Assembly (NCBI GenBank): GCA_959596505.1
Contig: CAUFWM010000004.1
Span: 1-56,725 of the forward strand
DNA length: 56,725 bases
Source of the DNA: an uncultured Collinsella sp.
GTDB lineage: Bacteria > Actinomycetota > Coriobacteriia > Coriobacteriales > Coriobacteriaceae
Reading direction: 5' to 3'
A program made the translations under genes and the position numbers. Under the pieces are notes generated by a model. The model ran no database searches. It saw only the letters and a list, made by a program, of their open reading frames with translations, and was not told the origin of the DNA. Numbering within the stretch: position 1 is the stretch's first letter; every line of letters begins with the position of its first letter. This document shows positions 1 to 8,488 of the stretch, piece by piece.

Positions 1-1973
1 GCGTGGTCGAGATCCCCTCGCCCACCGGCACCTACTCCTACATCTTGCTCGAGGACGTCATCCTCGCCTGCCTGGACAGTTGCTTTGGCTCCTATAAGCC
101 GCTGGACCGCGCGCTGATCCGCGTCACCCGCAATGCCGATATCGACCCGGACGGCGAAGGCGTCGAGGAGGAAGAGGATTACCGCCAGCACATGAAGCGC
201 ATCCTCAAGAAGCGCCTGCGCCTGCAGCCGGTGGTGCTCGCCGTATCGGGCTCGCTCGAGAAGGCAACGCTCAAGACCATCCGCAAGGCGCTCGAGCTTT
301 CTCGCCGCTCGGTCTTTACCTGCGATATCCCCCTTGACCTTGGCTACGTCTTTGGCATTGAGGGTAAGATTCCCGAGCACCTGCGCAATGAGCTCCTCTT
401 TACGCCGTTTAAGCCGCAGCCCAATCCCACCATCGATATGGCCCGCTCCATCCGCGAGCAGGTGCTGCAGCACGACAAGCTGCTCTTTTACCCTTACGAG
501 GCAATGAACCCGTTCTTGGACCTGGTGCACGAAGCAGCCTATGACCCCGAGTGTATCTCGCTGCGCATCACGCTCTACCGTGTGGCAAAGCAGAGCCGTC
601 TGTGCGAGTCGCTCATCGATGCTGCCGAAAACGGCAAAGAGGTCACGGTGCTCATGGAGCTTCGTGCCCGCTTTGACGAGCAAAACAACATCGAATGGGC
701 CGAGCGCCTGGAAGAGGCCGGCTGCACCGTTATCTACGGCTCCGAGGGCTTTAAGTGCCACTCAAAGATCTGCCAGCTCACCTATCGCGAGGGCATGGCG
801 CTTACCCGCCTGACGCTTTTGGGTACCGGCAACTTTAACGAGAAGACGGCCAAGCTCTACAGCGACTTTATGCTCATGACCGCGCATCCCGGCATCGGCG
901 AGGACGCCAACCTGTTCTTCCGCAACCTGTCGCTGGGCAACCTGCGCGGCGACTACCGCTTCCTGGGCGTGGCGCCCGTGGGCCTCAAGCCGCTCATCAT
1001 GCGCGGCCTGGACCGCGAGATTCAGCGCGCCCTTGTCGGCGAGCCCGCCCGCGTGTTCTTTAAGCTCAACTCGCTTACCGACCGCGAGGTCATCGACAAG
1101 ATTGCCGAGGCATCGTGTGCCGGCGTGCGCGTGGACATGATCATTCGCGGCATCTCGTGCCTCAAGCCCGGTGTTCCGGGCAAGACCGAGAACGTGCACG
1201 TGCGATCCATCGTCGGACGTTTTTTGGAGCATGCGCGCGTCTATGCCTTTGGCGTGGACTCGGACATGATCTACCTGAGCTCGGCAGACATGATGACGCG
1301 CAACACCGAGCACCGCGTGGAGATCGCCTTCCCCGTGCTCGACCCCACCTGCCGCGCCCTGGTGCACGAGTACATGGGCATGCAGCTGCGCGACAACGTG
1401 AAGGCACGCAGCCTGACGAGTGACGGCACCTGGGTTCCGGTGGAGCGCAAAGAGGACGAGAAACCCTTCAACTCGCAGGAAGCTCTGCTGGAGCGCGCGT
1501 ATCGCAACGCCGAGGCCGCCGCGCAGCAGCGCGCACAGGAGAAGGAACGTGTGGCCGAAAAAGTTATCCAGGACGAGATTGAACATGGGGCGGCTGCCAA
1601 ACCGGAAGCGGTTGCCGCTCTCCCGGTGAATGAGCCCGAGGCTGCCGCAGAGCCCGCCGTGGAGAAAGCGCCCGAGGCCGCTACTGCGACTCCGGAGCCC
1701 GCCGCCGAGGCAAAGCCCGCCCCTGCTCCTGAGCCGCAGCCGGCCACACCCAAGGTCCAAGAGGTCCAGGCGACCGTCATTGAGCCCAAGCCTGCACCTG
1801 CACCTCAGCCCGAGCCGCAGGTCACCAAGCCCGCACCCGAGACGAGCGCCCGTCGCGATAAGCCCGCCGGCAAGACCAAGGCCATCGAGCGCCATCGCCC
1901 CGGTCGCGTGCGCATAGGCCTGGGCCTGATCGGCCTGGGTCTAAAGACGCTCATTACCGGCAAGACGAAATAG
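1..1973 (+). CDS. ppk: Polyphosphate kinase 1 (5' end cut by window), with long Ala/Pro/Glu tail
   Basis: This is the C-terminal 656 residues of a PPK1-type polyphosphate kinase, which transfers the terminal phosphate of ATP to a growing polyphosphate chain. The reading frame is open at the left edge, so the true start lies outside. The conserved kinase core is seen in the GFKCHSKICQL segment, where the His near residue 253 of the visible part is the expected phospho-acceptor, and in RNTEHRVEIAFPV, where the His near residue 437 is the second conserved histidine of the family. After about residue 490 the protein departs from ordinary PPK1: a roughly 140-residue low-complexity stretch rich in Ala, Pro, Glu and Lys is followed by a basic end with a Gly/Leu/Ile-rich patch (RIGLGLIGLGLKTLITGKTK). 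The tail's role is unknown. Identity of the core is firm. A perfect-arm terminator follows directly. Confidence 0.95.
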   Translation, partial: VVEIPSPTGTYSYILLEDVILACLDSCFGSYKPLDRALIRVTRNADIDPDGEGVEEEEDYRQHMKRILKKRLRLQPVVLAVSGSLEKATLKTIRKALELSRRSVFTCDIPLDLGYVFGIEGKIPEHLRNELLFTPFKPQPNPTIDMARSIREQVLQHDKLLFYPYEAMNPFLDLVHEAAYDPECISLRITLYRVAKQSRLCESLIDAAENGKEVTVLMELRARFDEQNNIEWAERLEEAGCTVIYGSEGFKCHSKICQLTYREGMALTRLTLLGTGNFNEKTAKLYSDFMLMTAHPGIGEDANLFFRNLSLGNLRGDYRFLGVAPVGLKPLIMRGLDREIQRALVGEPARVFFKLNSLTDREVIDKIAEASCAGVRVDMIIRGISCLKPGVPGKTENVHVRSIVGRFLEHARVYAFGVDSDMIYLSSADMMTRNTEHRVEIAFPVLDPTCRALVHEYMGMQLRDNVKARSLTSDGTWVPVERKEDEKPFNSQEALLERAYRNAEAAAQQRAQEKERVAEKVIQDEIEHGAAAKPEAVAALPVNEPEAAAEPAVEKAPEAATATPEPAAEAKPAPAPEPQPATPKVQEVQATVIEPKPAPAPQPEPQVTKPAPETSARRDKPAGKTKAIERHRPGRVRIGLGLIGLGLKTLITGKTK

Positions 1974-1983
1974 TCGTTTGTAG

Positions 1984-2027
1984 AAGCGCCCCGCATTTGA
2001 GGAAAGCCTCGGATGCGGGGCGCTTTT
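1984..2027 (+). terminator. Rho-independent terminator after ppk
   Basis: Perfect 13-base arms (1984-1996 and 2013-2025, AAGCGCCCCGCAT and its complement) enclose a 16-base loop, and a T run ends the structure. It sits 11 bases after the ppk stop codon. Confidence 0.85.
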
Positions 2028-2073
2028 CCCTGCTACCATGGTGCGAATAACAACGCGAATGACAGGCAGGAAT

Positions 2074-3387
2074 ATGAAGCTCACTATAGAATCGATGACC
2101 TACGGCGCCGACGGGCTGGCGCACGCCGACAACGGCAAGGCCGTCTTTGTGCAGGGCGCCGTGGCAGGCGACACCGTCGAGGCCGAGGTCGTACAGGACG
2201 GCAAGTCGTTCATGCGTGCCCGCACCACCGAGATTCTGGAGCCAAGCCCCGATCGCATTCAGCCTCCCTGCCCCTTCGTGGGCATCTGCGGCGGCTGCTC
2301 GTGGGGCAATCTCTCACGCACGGCACAGCTCGCCGCCAAGGAGCAAAACCTGCGCTCCACGCTCGAGCGCATCGGCAAGTTCGCTCCTGAGCAGGTCGAT
2401 GAGTTGGTACAGCCCATCTGCCACACCAAGGACGACTGGGGCTACCGCAATAAAATCGAGCTCGAACCGACCGTCGTCAACGGTCGCGTGCGTCTTGGCA
2501 TGCACGGTGTCGACCCCAGCAAAATCGTGACCGTCGATACGTGCCCGCTGTTCGACAAGCGCTTCCCGAAGGCGCTCAAATCGGTCGTCGGCGCACTCAA
2601 CTATCTAAGCGGCAGCCATGACTTGGGGCTCGAACGCGTGGGCATTCGCGCATCACGCCGCACCAAGGCACTCGAGGTCGCACTCTGGACGCCCACAGGC
2701 TCTTTTCCGCGCTCGCAGGTCTCCCGCGTGCTGGCGGACGCCGCTCATCCCACGAGCATCGTGCGCGTGATGAGCAAGGGCGAAAAGAAGGCCCGCCGTG
2801 TCTCCAAGGTCGAAATGCTCGCCGGAGAGGGCTCATGGACCGAGAATATCGCCGAGGGTCAGATGCGCTTGTCTGCCCCGTCTTTTTTCCAGGTCAACAC
2901 CAAGGGTGCCGAGATTTTGATCGAGCTTGTCATGGAAGCGCTCGACCCGCAGGAAGACGAGCTTGCCGTGGACCTGTACTGTGGTGCCGGCACCTTTACC
3001 CTGCCGCTCGCCCGCCGCTGCGACTTTGTCGCCGCCGTCGAGGCCTACGGCCCCGCCGTGCGCGACCTGCGCCGTAACCTGGAGATCAACAAGCTTGATA
3101 ACGTCGACGTCATTGGCGGAGACGCGGTGCGCGAGTTCCCCGACCAGGATGCCGACGTCTTGGTGGTCGACCCGCCACGCGCAGGCCTCGCCCCCGAGGC
3201 GATCGACCTTATCGCCAGCACGAGTGCTCGCGATGTCGCCTACGTGAGCTGCGACCCGGCCACCCTGGCGCGCGATCTCAAACGCTTTGTCGAAGAAGGC
3301 ACCTTCTTCCCCGTAAAGATCACGCCAGTCGACCTGTTCCCACAAACCTTCCACTGCGAGACCGTCGTCCACCTTAGGCGCAACTAG
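2074..3387 (+). CDS. 23S rRNA (uracil-C5)-methyltransferase, RlmD/RumA/TrmA family
   Basis: A 437-residue SAM-dependent RNA methyltransferase that puts a methyl group on C5 of a uridine, most likely in 23S rRNA. The N-terminus is a TRAM-like domain. It is followed by CPFVGICGGCSWG (Cys-x5-Cys-x2-Cys), which with the Cys in VDTCPLFD matches the [4Fe-4S] cluster of RlmD. FFQVN, the LYCGAGTFTLPLA SAM loop, VVDPPRAG and the catalytic YVSCDPATLARDL follow in the expected order. I chose the ATG at 2074 (MKLTIESMTYG) because GGCAGGA precedes it and the family begins there; an in-frame ATG at 2038 would add 12 unlikely residues. RlmD, RlmCD and TrmA cannot be told apart from sequence alone, so no symbol is given. 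Confidence 0.9.
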   Translation: MKLTIESMTYGADGLAHADNGKAVFVQGAVAGDTVEAEVVQDGKSFMRARTTEILEPSPDRIQPPCPFVGICGGCSWGNLSRTAQLAAKEQNLRSTLERIGKFAPEQVDELVQPICHTKDDWGYRNKIELEPTVVNGRVRLGMHGVDPSKIVTVDTCPLFDKRFPKALKSVVGALNYLSGSHDLGLERVGIRASRRTKALEVALWTPTGSFPRSQVSRVLADAAHPTSIVRVMSKGEKKARRVSKVEMLAGEGSWTENIAEGQMRLSAPSFFQVNTKGAEILIELVMEALDPQEDELAVDLYCGAGTFTLPLARRCDFVAAVEAYGPAVRDLRRNLEINKLDNVDVIGGDAVREFPDQDADVLVVDPPRAGLAPEAIDLIASTSARDVAYVSCDPATLARDLKRFVEEGTFFPVKITPVDLFPQTFHCETVVHLRRN

Positions 3388-3422
3388 ACTGTTTGCCCAA
3401 GGCCACGCCCGATGATTTTTCT

Positions 3423-3481
3423 GGGACGGGGATTAAATAATCAATTTGTACCAAATGATTATTTAATCCCCGTCCCTTTTT
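3423..3481. repeat. Perfect 21-bp-arm palindrome, terminator-like in both directions
   Basis: The arms 3423-3443 and 3456-3476 (GGGACGGGGATTAAATAATC plus one base, and its complement) are exact complements around a 12-base loop. A T run follows on the plus strand and a shorter one on the minus strand. The arms begin with GGGACGGGG and are otherwise A/T, unlike a normal GC-rich terminator stem. It lies between the methyltransferase and the DJ-1 gene. It may be a REP-type repeat also acting as a terminator. Confidence 0.75.
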
Positions 3482-3566
3482 AAACATTGGGAAATCGAGC
3501 GTGGCAAGCGCATGTCTTCGGGGTATAAGACGCCTAATTGTATGCCGCCTTACGAAAGGAACTCTC

Positions 3567-4109
3567 ATGCCCAGCGTTGCCGTTCTCGCCGCCGATGGCT
3601 TTGAAACGATTGAATGTCTGACCATGGTCGATGTCATGCGTCGCGGCGGCGTGCGCGCCACGCTCGTCTCGATCATGCCCACGCGCGAGGTCGTGAGCTC
3701 GCTGCAGATCCCCGTGACCTGTGATGTGCTCTTTGACGAGATTGACTTTGACGAGTACGACTGCGTCGTGCTGCCCGGCGGCCTGCCCGGTGCCACCAAC
3801 CTGCGCGCCGACCAGCGCGTCTGCAACGTAGTCTGCGATTTCGCCGCGACCAAGCACGTTGCCGCCATCTGCGCCGCCCCGTTTATCCTAGGCGAGCTTG
3901 GTCTACTCGAGGGACGCCGCGCCACGTGCTTCCCCGGCTTTGAGAAGAGCTTCCCCGAGGGCACCTATACCGGCGAGAAGGTCACGCAAGACGGCAATAT
4001 CATCACTGCCAGCGGCATGGCACAGTCACTCCCCTTTGCCTTGGAGCTGCTGCGCACGCTCGCCGGCGAAAAGGCCGTCGAGAAGGTCGCCGAGGGCATC
4101 CAACTATGA
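3567..4109 (+). CDS. DJ-1/PfpI family protein
   Basis: A 180-residue single-domain protein of the DJ-1/PfpI (class I glutamine amidotransferase-like) superfamily, resembling bacterial DJ-1, ThiJ and YajL. It starts MPSVAVLAADGFETIE, and the Glu in GFETIE is the conserved acidic residue that contacts the reactive Cys. That Cys lies in AAICAAPFILGELGL, the nucleophile-elbow position. The family includes protein and nucleotide deglycase or chaperone-like activities, and sequence does not settle which. The ATG at 3567 has GAAAGGA seven bases upstream; the longer open frame from 3501 has no such site. The stop overlaps the start of the following maf gene by four bases (ATGA), so the two are translationally coupled. 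Confidence 0.88.
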   Translation: MPSVAVLAADGFETIECLTMVDVMRRGGVRATLVSIMPTREVVSSLQIPVTCDVLFDEIDFDEYDCVVLPGGLPGATNLRADQRVCNVVCDFAATKHVAAICAAPFILGELGLLEGRRATCFPGFEKSFPEGTYTGEKVTQDGNIITASGMAQSLPFALELLRTLAGEKAVEKVAEGIQL

Positions 4110-4687
4110 TTTTGGCTTCGCAATCGCCGCGCCGCATAGAGCTGATGCGCGAGGCGGGCTATAACATTCGCGTAATTCCCGCAGACATCGATGAAACGCC
4201 TTTTGATGGCGAAGCTCCGCTTACGCTCGTCGAGCGCTTGGCGCGTGCCAAAGCTGCTGCCGTCGCGGCCGAGCATGCCGAACCCAATGAGTTGACCGTC
4301 GCGGCCGATACTATTGTCACCTTTGACGGCCAAATATTGGGTAAGCCGGCAAACGAGGACGAGGCGCGCACCATGCTCCGCGAGCTTTCGGGCCGCACGC
4401 ACCAGGTGGCGACCGGCGTCTGCATCGTTAAAGCCGGCGACGCTACAGCTCCGCATGCCGCCGAGAGCCTGTCGTTTGTCGATGTGACCGACGTGACGTT
4501 CTACGAGCTCACCGACGAGCAGATCGAGCGCTACGTCGCCTCGGGTGAGCCCATGGACAAGGCCGGCGCCTACGGCATTCAGGGCACAGGCGGACGCATG
4601 CTCGTGCACGATATTTCGGGCGACTTCTATAACGTGGTGGGCTTACCCATCGCCCGCGTCGCGCGCGCGATTCAAAAACTCTCGTAA
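4106..4687 (+). CDS. maf: Maf-type nucleoside triphosphate pyrophosphatase
   Basis: A 193-residue Maf/YceF/YhdE family enzyme that hydrolyses (d)NTPs, typically dTTP, UTP or modified pyrimidine nucleotides, to the monophosphate and pyrophosphate. The signature N-terminus ILASQSPRRIELMREAG, the DETP motif, the catalytic AADTIV segment (Asp in a Thr-Ile-Val context) and GKPANEDEARTML appear in order. The downstream KAGAYGIQG motif is also complete. Length is normal for the family. The start codon overlaps the DJ-1 stop. A short hairpin without a strong T run follows at 4696-4717. Confidence 0.95.
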   Translation: MILASQSPRRIELMREAGYNIRVIPADIDETPFDGEAPLTLVERLARAKAAAVAAEHAEPNELTVAADTIVTFDGQILGKPANEDEARTMLRELSGRTHQVATGVCIVKAGDATAPHAAESLSFVDVTDVTFYELTDEQIERYVASGEPMDKAGAYGIQGTGGRMLVHDISGDFYNVVGLPIARVARAIQKLS

Positions 4688-4695
4688 TTGCATCT

Positions 4696-4717
4696 GGCGC
4701 TGGGTATTCCCCAGCGC
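4696..4717 (+). terminator. Weak hairpin terminator after maf
   Basis: GGCGCTGGG-TATT-CCCAGCGCC forms a perfect 9-bp stem; the tail TACAATTTT is only moderately T-rich. Confidence 0.5.
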
Positions 4718-4788
4718 CTACAATTTTGGCGTACCGTACGGATCCCGACCGGGCACAAGGCGCGGCGGAAAACCGATAGGAGTTAAAC

Positions 4789-5790
4789 ATGGATACACTG
4801 CTCGAGGCCATTGACGTCTGCGATGTCGATGGCTTTTGCTATGGCAACTATACGGACGAGGAGGCCGGCACCGGTTGCACCGTAATCGTGGCACCCGAGG
4901 GCGCCACCGGCGGCGTTGACGTTCGCGGCGGTGCTCCAGCATCGCGCGAAACCGACCTGCTGCGTCCCGAGAACACCGTCGACAAGGTCCACGCCGTCTG
5001 CCTTTCGGGTGGATCGGCCTTTGGCCTCGAGGCTGCAAGCGGCGTCGCTCGCGAGCTTGAGAGCCGCGGCATCGGCCTTCCCGTCGGCCCCACGCAGGTG
5101 CCTATCGTGTGCTCCAGCTGCATCTTCGACCTCGCCTTTGGCGACCCCACCGTGCGCCCCGACATTGAGGCCGGTATCGCCGCCGTGCGCGAGGCGCTCG
5201 ACCACACCCCTGCCACGCTCGAGCAAGGCAACGTGGGCGCCGGTACCGGCGCCACCGTAGGCAAGCTCATGGGGCCTGCCACCTGCATGAAGGCCGGCCT
5301 TGGAGCTGCCGCCGTGGCACTCGGTCCCGTCAAAGTGGGCGCCGTGGTCTCGGTCAACGCCTGCGGCAACGTCATCGACCCGACCACTGGCGAGTGGGTC
5401 GCCGGCATGCGCGCCACAGCCGATAGCGACCAGATCGTCGACATGGAGCTCGCAGCCTTTGCCGCAGCCGGCTCCATGCAAATGCCGCTCGACCGCACCA
5501 ACACCACCATCAGCTGCATCGTCACCAACATGGAGCTCACTAAGGCGCGGGCTACCAAGGTCTCCCAAATGGCAGCAGACGCCTACGCGCACGCCATCCG
5601 CCCCACACACACCACCAACGACGGCGACACCATCTACACCCTTGCCAGCGGCAAACTGGGAGCCCAGGCAAGCGCCGCCGTTCCCCTAGACCTGCTGGGT
5701 ATGCTCGCAGTAAGGGCCCTAGAAGCTGCCATCGTAAACGGAGCCAAAACCGCTAAAACCTCCCACGGCATCCCCGGCGCCGCGAAGTAA
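4789..5790 (+). CDS. P1 family (DmpA/NylC-like) self-cleaving peptidase
   Basis: A 333-residue N-terminal-nucleophile hydrolase of the P1/S58 peptidase family (DmpA aminopeptidase, NylC nylon-oligomer hydrolase). These proteins cleave themselves once, and the new N-terminal Ser or Thr is the nucleophile. Seen here: SGGSAFGLEAA, GNVGAGTGATVGK, and DRTNTTISCIVTN, where Asn238-Thr239 matches the NylC-type cleavage point. NDGDT follows, with Asp278 and Asp280 at the positions of the NylC catalytic aspartates. The cleavage point is inferred from the motif. The start has AGGAG eight bases upstream. Native substrates of this branch are poorly known; small peptides or amides are likely. It ends against two large hairpins and converges on a glycosyltransferase. 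Confidence 0.85.
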   Translation: MDTLLEAIDVCDVDGFCYGNYTDEEAGTGCTVIVAPEGATGGVDVRGGAPASRETDLLRPENTVDKVHAVCLSGGSAFGLEAASGVARELESRGIGLPVGPTQVPIVCSSCIFDLAFGDPTVRPDIEAGIAAVREALDHTPATLEQGNVGAGTGATVGKLMGPATCMKAGLGAAAVALGPVKVGAVVSVNACGNVIDPTTGEWVAGMRATADSDQIVDMELAAFAAAGSMQMPLDRTNTTISCIVTNMELTKARATKVSQMAADAYAHAIRPTHTTNDGDTIYTLASGKLGAQASAAVPLDLLGMLAVRALEAAIVNGAKTAKTSHGIPGAAK

Positions 5791-5803
5791 ACTAACTCGT
5801 CCG

Positions 5804-5926
5804 GTTGCCCGGTGGGTCTTGGTTATGTTTGCTGCTCTACAGTCCTGGCTCGCACGAAGAGCACATTAAGTGCTCTTCGGCTCGTGCGGAACTCGCGACA
5901 AACATAACCAAGACCCACCGGGCAAC
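5804..5926. repeat. Nested hairpin element, family 1 copy A
   Basis: Outer arms of 27 bases, 5804-5830 and 5900-5926, are perfect complements. They enclose a 69-base core with an inner 9-bp stem GAAGAGCAC-ATTAA-GTGCTCTTC. Flanking the inner stem are AGTCCT on the left and GGCTCGTGCGGAACT on the right, which recur in copy B. The element sits immediately after a plus-strand gene and near the end of a minus-strand gene, so it may serve as a bidirectional terminator, but it is far larger than one needs to be. Confidence 0.85.
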
Positions 5927-6021
5927 CTACTCAACTAAATCCCTTTCAGCCCAGGCCCCTGTGTACCGCGCGTCTAAGATCTTCAAATTCTGGCAGCCTG
6001 ACAATCGATTCTTGTAGCAGA

Positions 6022-6131
6022 GGCCCCTTGGCCTTTAGTTTGATACAAGTTCCGCACGAGCCGGAAAGCACTTAATGTGCTTTCCGTGCGAGCAGGACTG
6101 TTCGCAGTAGCAAACTAAAGGCCAAGGGGCC
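6022..6131. repeat. Nested hairpin element, family 1 copy B (inverted relative to A)
   Basis: Outer arms of 21 bases, 6022-6042 and 6111-6131, are perfect complements and share no sequence with the arms of copy A. Read on the minus strand, the 68-base core matches the copy A core: CAGTCCT, GCTCGCAC, inner stem GGAAAGCAC-ATTAA-GTGCTTTCC, then GGCTCGTGCGGAACT. The inner stem differs from copy A at paired positions on both sides, so pairing is kept. The 91 bases between copies A and B hold nothing recognisable. Confidence 0.85.
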
Positions 6132-6163
6132 CAGTCAACCCATCAGCAGCGATTACTCAGCAG

Positions 6164-7195
6164 CTAGTTGAATTTGAAGATCTTTGAGGCAAGACGGTAT
6201 AGGCCGAGTGTGGTTTTGTCACCAGCCCGACCGCGCAGGTTGGTGAAGAAGCCGACCACACCGTAGCGTGCACGACGATACATACGCTCGTCATAGGCCT
6301 TTAAATCACTCCACAACGTCTTCAGGCGCTCGTCGGCACAATCCTCGTCGGAAAGCTTAGTGAGCACCGAGCAGATTGCCATCATCATGGTGAAATAGCC
6401 CATCATGTACGAGCGCAGACGCGACGACTCGACATCGCTGTACAGGTGGAACGACTCCATCATGATGCGCGTCACGCGAAACTGTTGGTCCAGACGCTTG
6501 ACCATCGTGGCCTCGTTGACGCTTTGGCCCTCACGGCCGATAAAGTAGCGGTAGAGGTCGATGTCGGCGTAGTACATGGTCTTGCAGCGCGGTAGCGGCA
6601 CGTAGGCGTAGATGTTGTCTACATAGAACGTGTGCGGCGGCATAGGCAGATTGGACGCGCGCAGCACATCCGTGCGATAGCACAGGCTGTGCATGAGCAG
6701 ATTCTGGTCCAGACGGAAATGACCAATCTGGTCCCAGGTAAAGATCTTTTTCCGCGGCAGGGCAAACTTGTAGCCAATAGCGGTGTGCGTACCCTCGTAA
6801 ACCTTCTCGTACACATAGTTCGAGATAAAGAGGTCGACGCGCTGGTCGCGCTCCTCAAAACCGCGAAGGATCGAAAGCATGGTCGACAGGGCTGCGCCAT
6901 CGAGCCAGTCGTCCGAGTCGACAACTTTGTAGTAGGTGCCCTGTGCCTCGCGCAAGCCCGAAAGGACGGCAATGCCGTGGCCGCCGTTCTCCTGATGCAC
7001 CGCGCGGATGATTCCGGGGTAACGCGTCTCCCACTCATCGGCCTTGGCCGCCGTCTCGTCCTTGGAACCGTCATCGACGATGATGATCTCGATATCGGTG
7101 GCGTAATTGCTCCCCTCCAGAATGGAGGTGATGCAATGGTCCATGTCCTTGGCGGCGTTATACGAGGGAATACCGAATGATATGACTTTATGCAT
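6164..7195 (-). CDS. Glycosyltransferase family 2
   Basis: A 343-residue GT-A fold glycosyltransferase. The N-terminus has ISFGIPSYNAAKDMDHCITSI, the nucleotide-binding IIIVDDGSKDETA, the GGHGIAVLSGLREAQG segment and the metal-binding VVDSDDWLD (DxD type). No membrane segment is obvious. The gene starts inside the last codons of the UDP-galactopyranose mutase gene (8-base overlap), so the two are co-translated and a galactofuranosyl transfer in cell-surface glycan synthesis is a reasonable inference; acceptor and linkage cannot be read. I chose the ATG at 7195 (MHKVISFG) over an upstream in-frame start because it matches the family N-terminus. Confidence 0.85.
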   Translation of the reverse strand: MHKVISFGIPSYNAAKDMDHCITSILEGSNYATDIEIIIVDDGSKDETAAKADEWETRYPGIIRAVHQENGGHGIAVLSGLREAQGTYYKVVDSDDWLDGAALSTMLSILRGFEERDQRVDLFISNYVYEKVYEGTHTAIGYKFALPRKKIFTWDQIGHFRLDQNLLMHSLCYRTDVLRASNLPMPPHTFYVDNIYAYVPLPRCKTMYYADIDLYRYFIGREGQSVNEATMVKRLDQQFRVTRIMMESFHLYSDVESSRLRSYMMGYFTMMMAICSVLTKLSDEDCADERLKTLWSDLKAYDERMYRRARYGVVGFFTNLRGRAGDKTTLGLYRLASKIFKFN

Positions 7196-8390
7196 GGCAG
7201 GCGATAATCTCATCCGAAAGATCGAGGGCGGAGTTGGTCACGGCATCCATATCGTAGTAACGATACTCGGCCAGGCGACCCACCGGGTGGAAGTTCGTCA
7301 GGTTCTGAACGCGCTCAAGATAGCACTCATAGAGCTCACGGTTCTCGGGCTCCAGAATGGCGTAGTACGGCGTCTCGCCCGAGCCGGGCGTATAGGCCTT
7401 GGAGTACTCCTTCATGATGGTGGTCTTGCCGGGCAGGACCTGACCGGTCATGTTCTTGAACTCGGTGATACGCGTGTAATCCTCGCTCGTGGTGTAGTTG
7501 ACGGTGCCCACGGGCTGGAACTGGTCCATATCGAGCGTCTCGAACTTCATGTCGAGCGTACGGTACGGCAGAGCGCCCAAGTCGAGGTTGAACAGCTCGT
7601 CGAGCGGACCGGTGTAGACGATCTCGCCGCCATAGACCTTGCCGTCGATCTTGACGGTGGTCTCGTCGATCTCGAAGAGATCGCGGGCGTCCACGTCGCA
7701 GAACACATCAATCAGATCGTGGTCGAGCATGTGCTCGAACAGCGCGGTATAGCCGTCCTGCGGCATGCCCTGGAAGGGAGCCTGCGGGAAGTAGCGGTCA
7801 TCGTCGCCCACAAAGACGGGAACGCGACCGGTGATCGAGGGATCGATCTGGTCGGGCGTCTGGCCCCACTGCTTCATGGTGTAATGCAAAAAGACGTTCT
7901 CGTAGACGTAATCGGCGACCTCGGCAAGATCCGGGTCGTTCTTCTTGCGCAGCTCCATGATGGGCACCTTGACGTCCTTGCCAAAGGTCTCCACGAGCTT
8001 CTGATACAGCTCCTCGCCGCGCTCGTCGCCAAAGGCGAGCTTGAGGCTCGCGTGGTTAAAAGGCACGGGCATGAGGGTGCCGTTGATGTTGGCAAGCACC
8101 TTGTGCTGGTAGTCCGTCCACTTGGTAAAGCGCGACAGGAAATTGTGGACGCGCTCATTAAAGGTATGGTAGATGTGCGGACCATACTCGTGGACCAGGA
8201 TTCCGGCCTCATCAGCGCAGTCGTAGGCGTTACCCGCAATGTGGCTACGGCGCTCCAGAACGGCAACACGATAGCCGATGGTCTCGGCGAGACGGCGGGC
8301 ACAAACGGCACCGGCATAACCGGCACCGACGACAATCATGTCGTATGCGCCGGCGTTAAAGCCTTCAGGCAGGCCTGAGGTAATCTGCAT
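7188..8390 (-). CDS. glf: UDP-galactopyranose mutase
   Basis: A 400-residue flavoenzyme that converts UDP-galactopyranose to UDP-galactofuranose, the donor for galactofuranose in surface polymers. It shows the FAD-binding DMIVVGAGYAGAVCARRLAE near residue 17, then AVLERRSHIAGNAYD, HEYGPHIYHTFNERV with the conserved active-site His, and GRVPVFVGDDDRYFPQAPFQGMPQDGYT, which is characteristic of the enzyme. Length is normal. AGGAG lies just upstream of the ATG. It overlaps the following glycosyltransferase and probably forms a two-gene unit with it. The 230-base region to the divergent pta gene contains a small terminator-like hairpin. Confidence 0.95.
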   Translation of the reverse strand: MQITSGLPEGFNAGAYDMIVVGAGYAGAVCARRLAETIGYRVAVLERRSHIAGNAYDCADEAGILVHEYGPHIYHTFNERVHNFLSRFTKWTDYQHKVLANINGTLMPVPFNHASLKLAFGDERGEELYQKLVETFGKDVKVPIMELRKKNDPDLAEVADYVYENVFLHYTMKQWGQTPDQIDPSITGRVPVFVGDDDRYFPQAPFQGMPQDGYTALFEHMLDHDLIDVFCDVDARDLFEIDETTVKIDGKVYGGEIVYTGPLDELFNLDLGALPYRTLDMKFETLDMDQFQPVGTVNYTTSEDYTRITEFKNMTGQVLPGKTTIMKEYSKAYTPGSGETPYYAILEPENRELYECYLERVQNLTNFHPVGRLAEYRYYDMDAVTNSALDLSDEIIACHA

Positions 8391-8488
8391 CGATACTCCT
8401 TGTCAAAAGCCACGGGCTCGTTAGCTGGGCTTTTCTCGAACATTCTTCGAGACATATTTATCAGAGCGATTATAGCGCTAATGCGTCC

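Noticed and set aside
762..1895. Minus-strand frame of 377 codons inside ppk
   Set aside because: Antisense to conserved PPK motifs and to the Ala/Pro tail, giving Gly/Leu/Arg low-complexity.
5804..6131. Possible CRISPR-like or attC-like array made of the two nested hairpins
   Set aside because: Only two copies in inverted orientation, no spacers, no cas or integrase genes nearby.
7107..8378. Plus-strand open frame opposite glf
   Set aside because: Antisense shadow of UDP-galactopyranose mutase with no recognisable domains.
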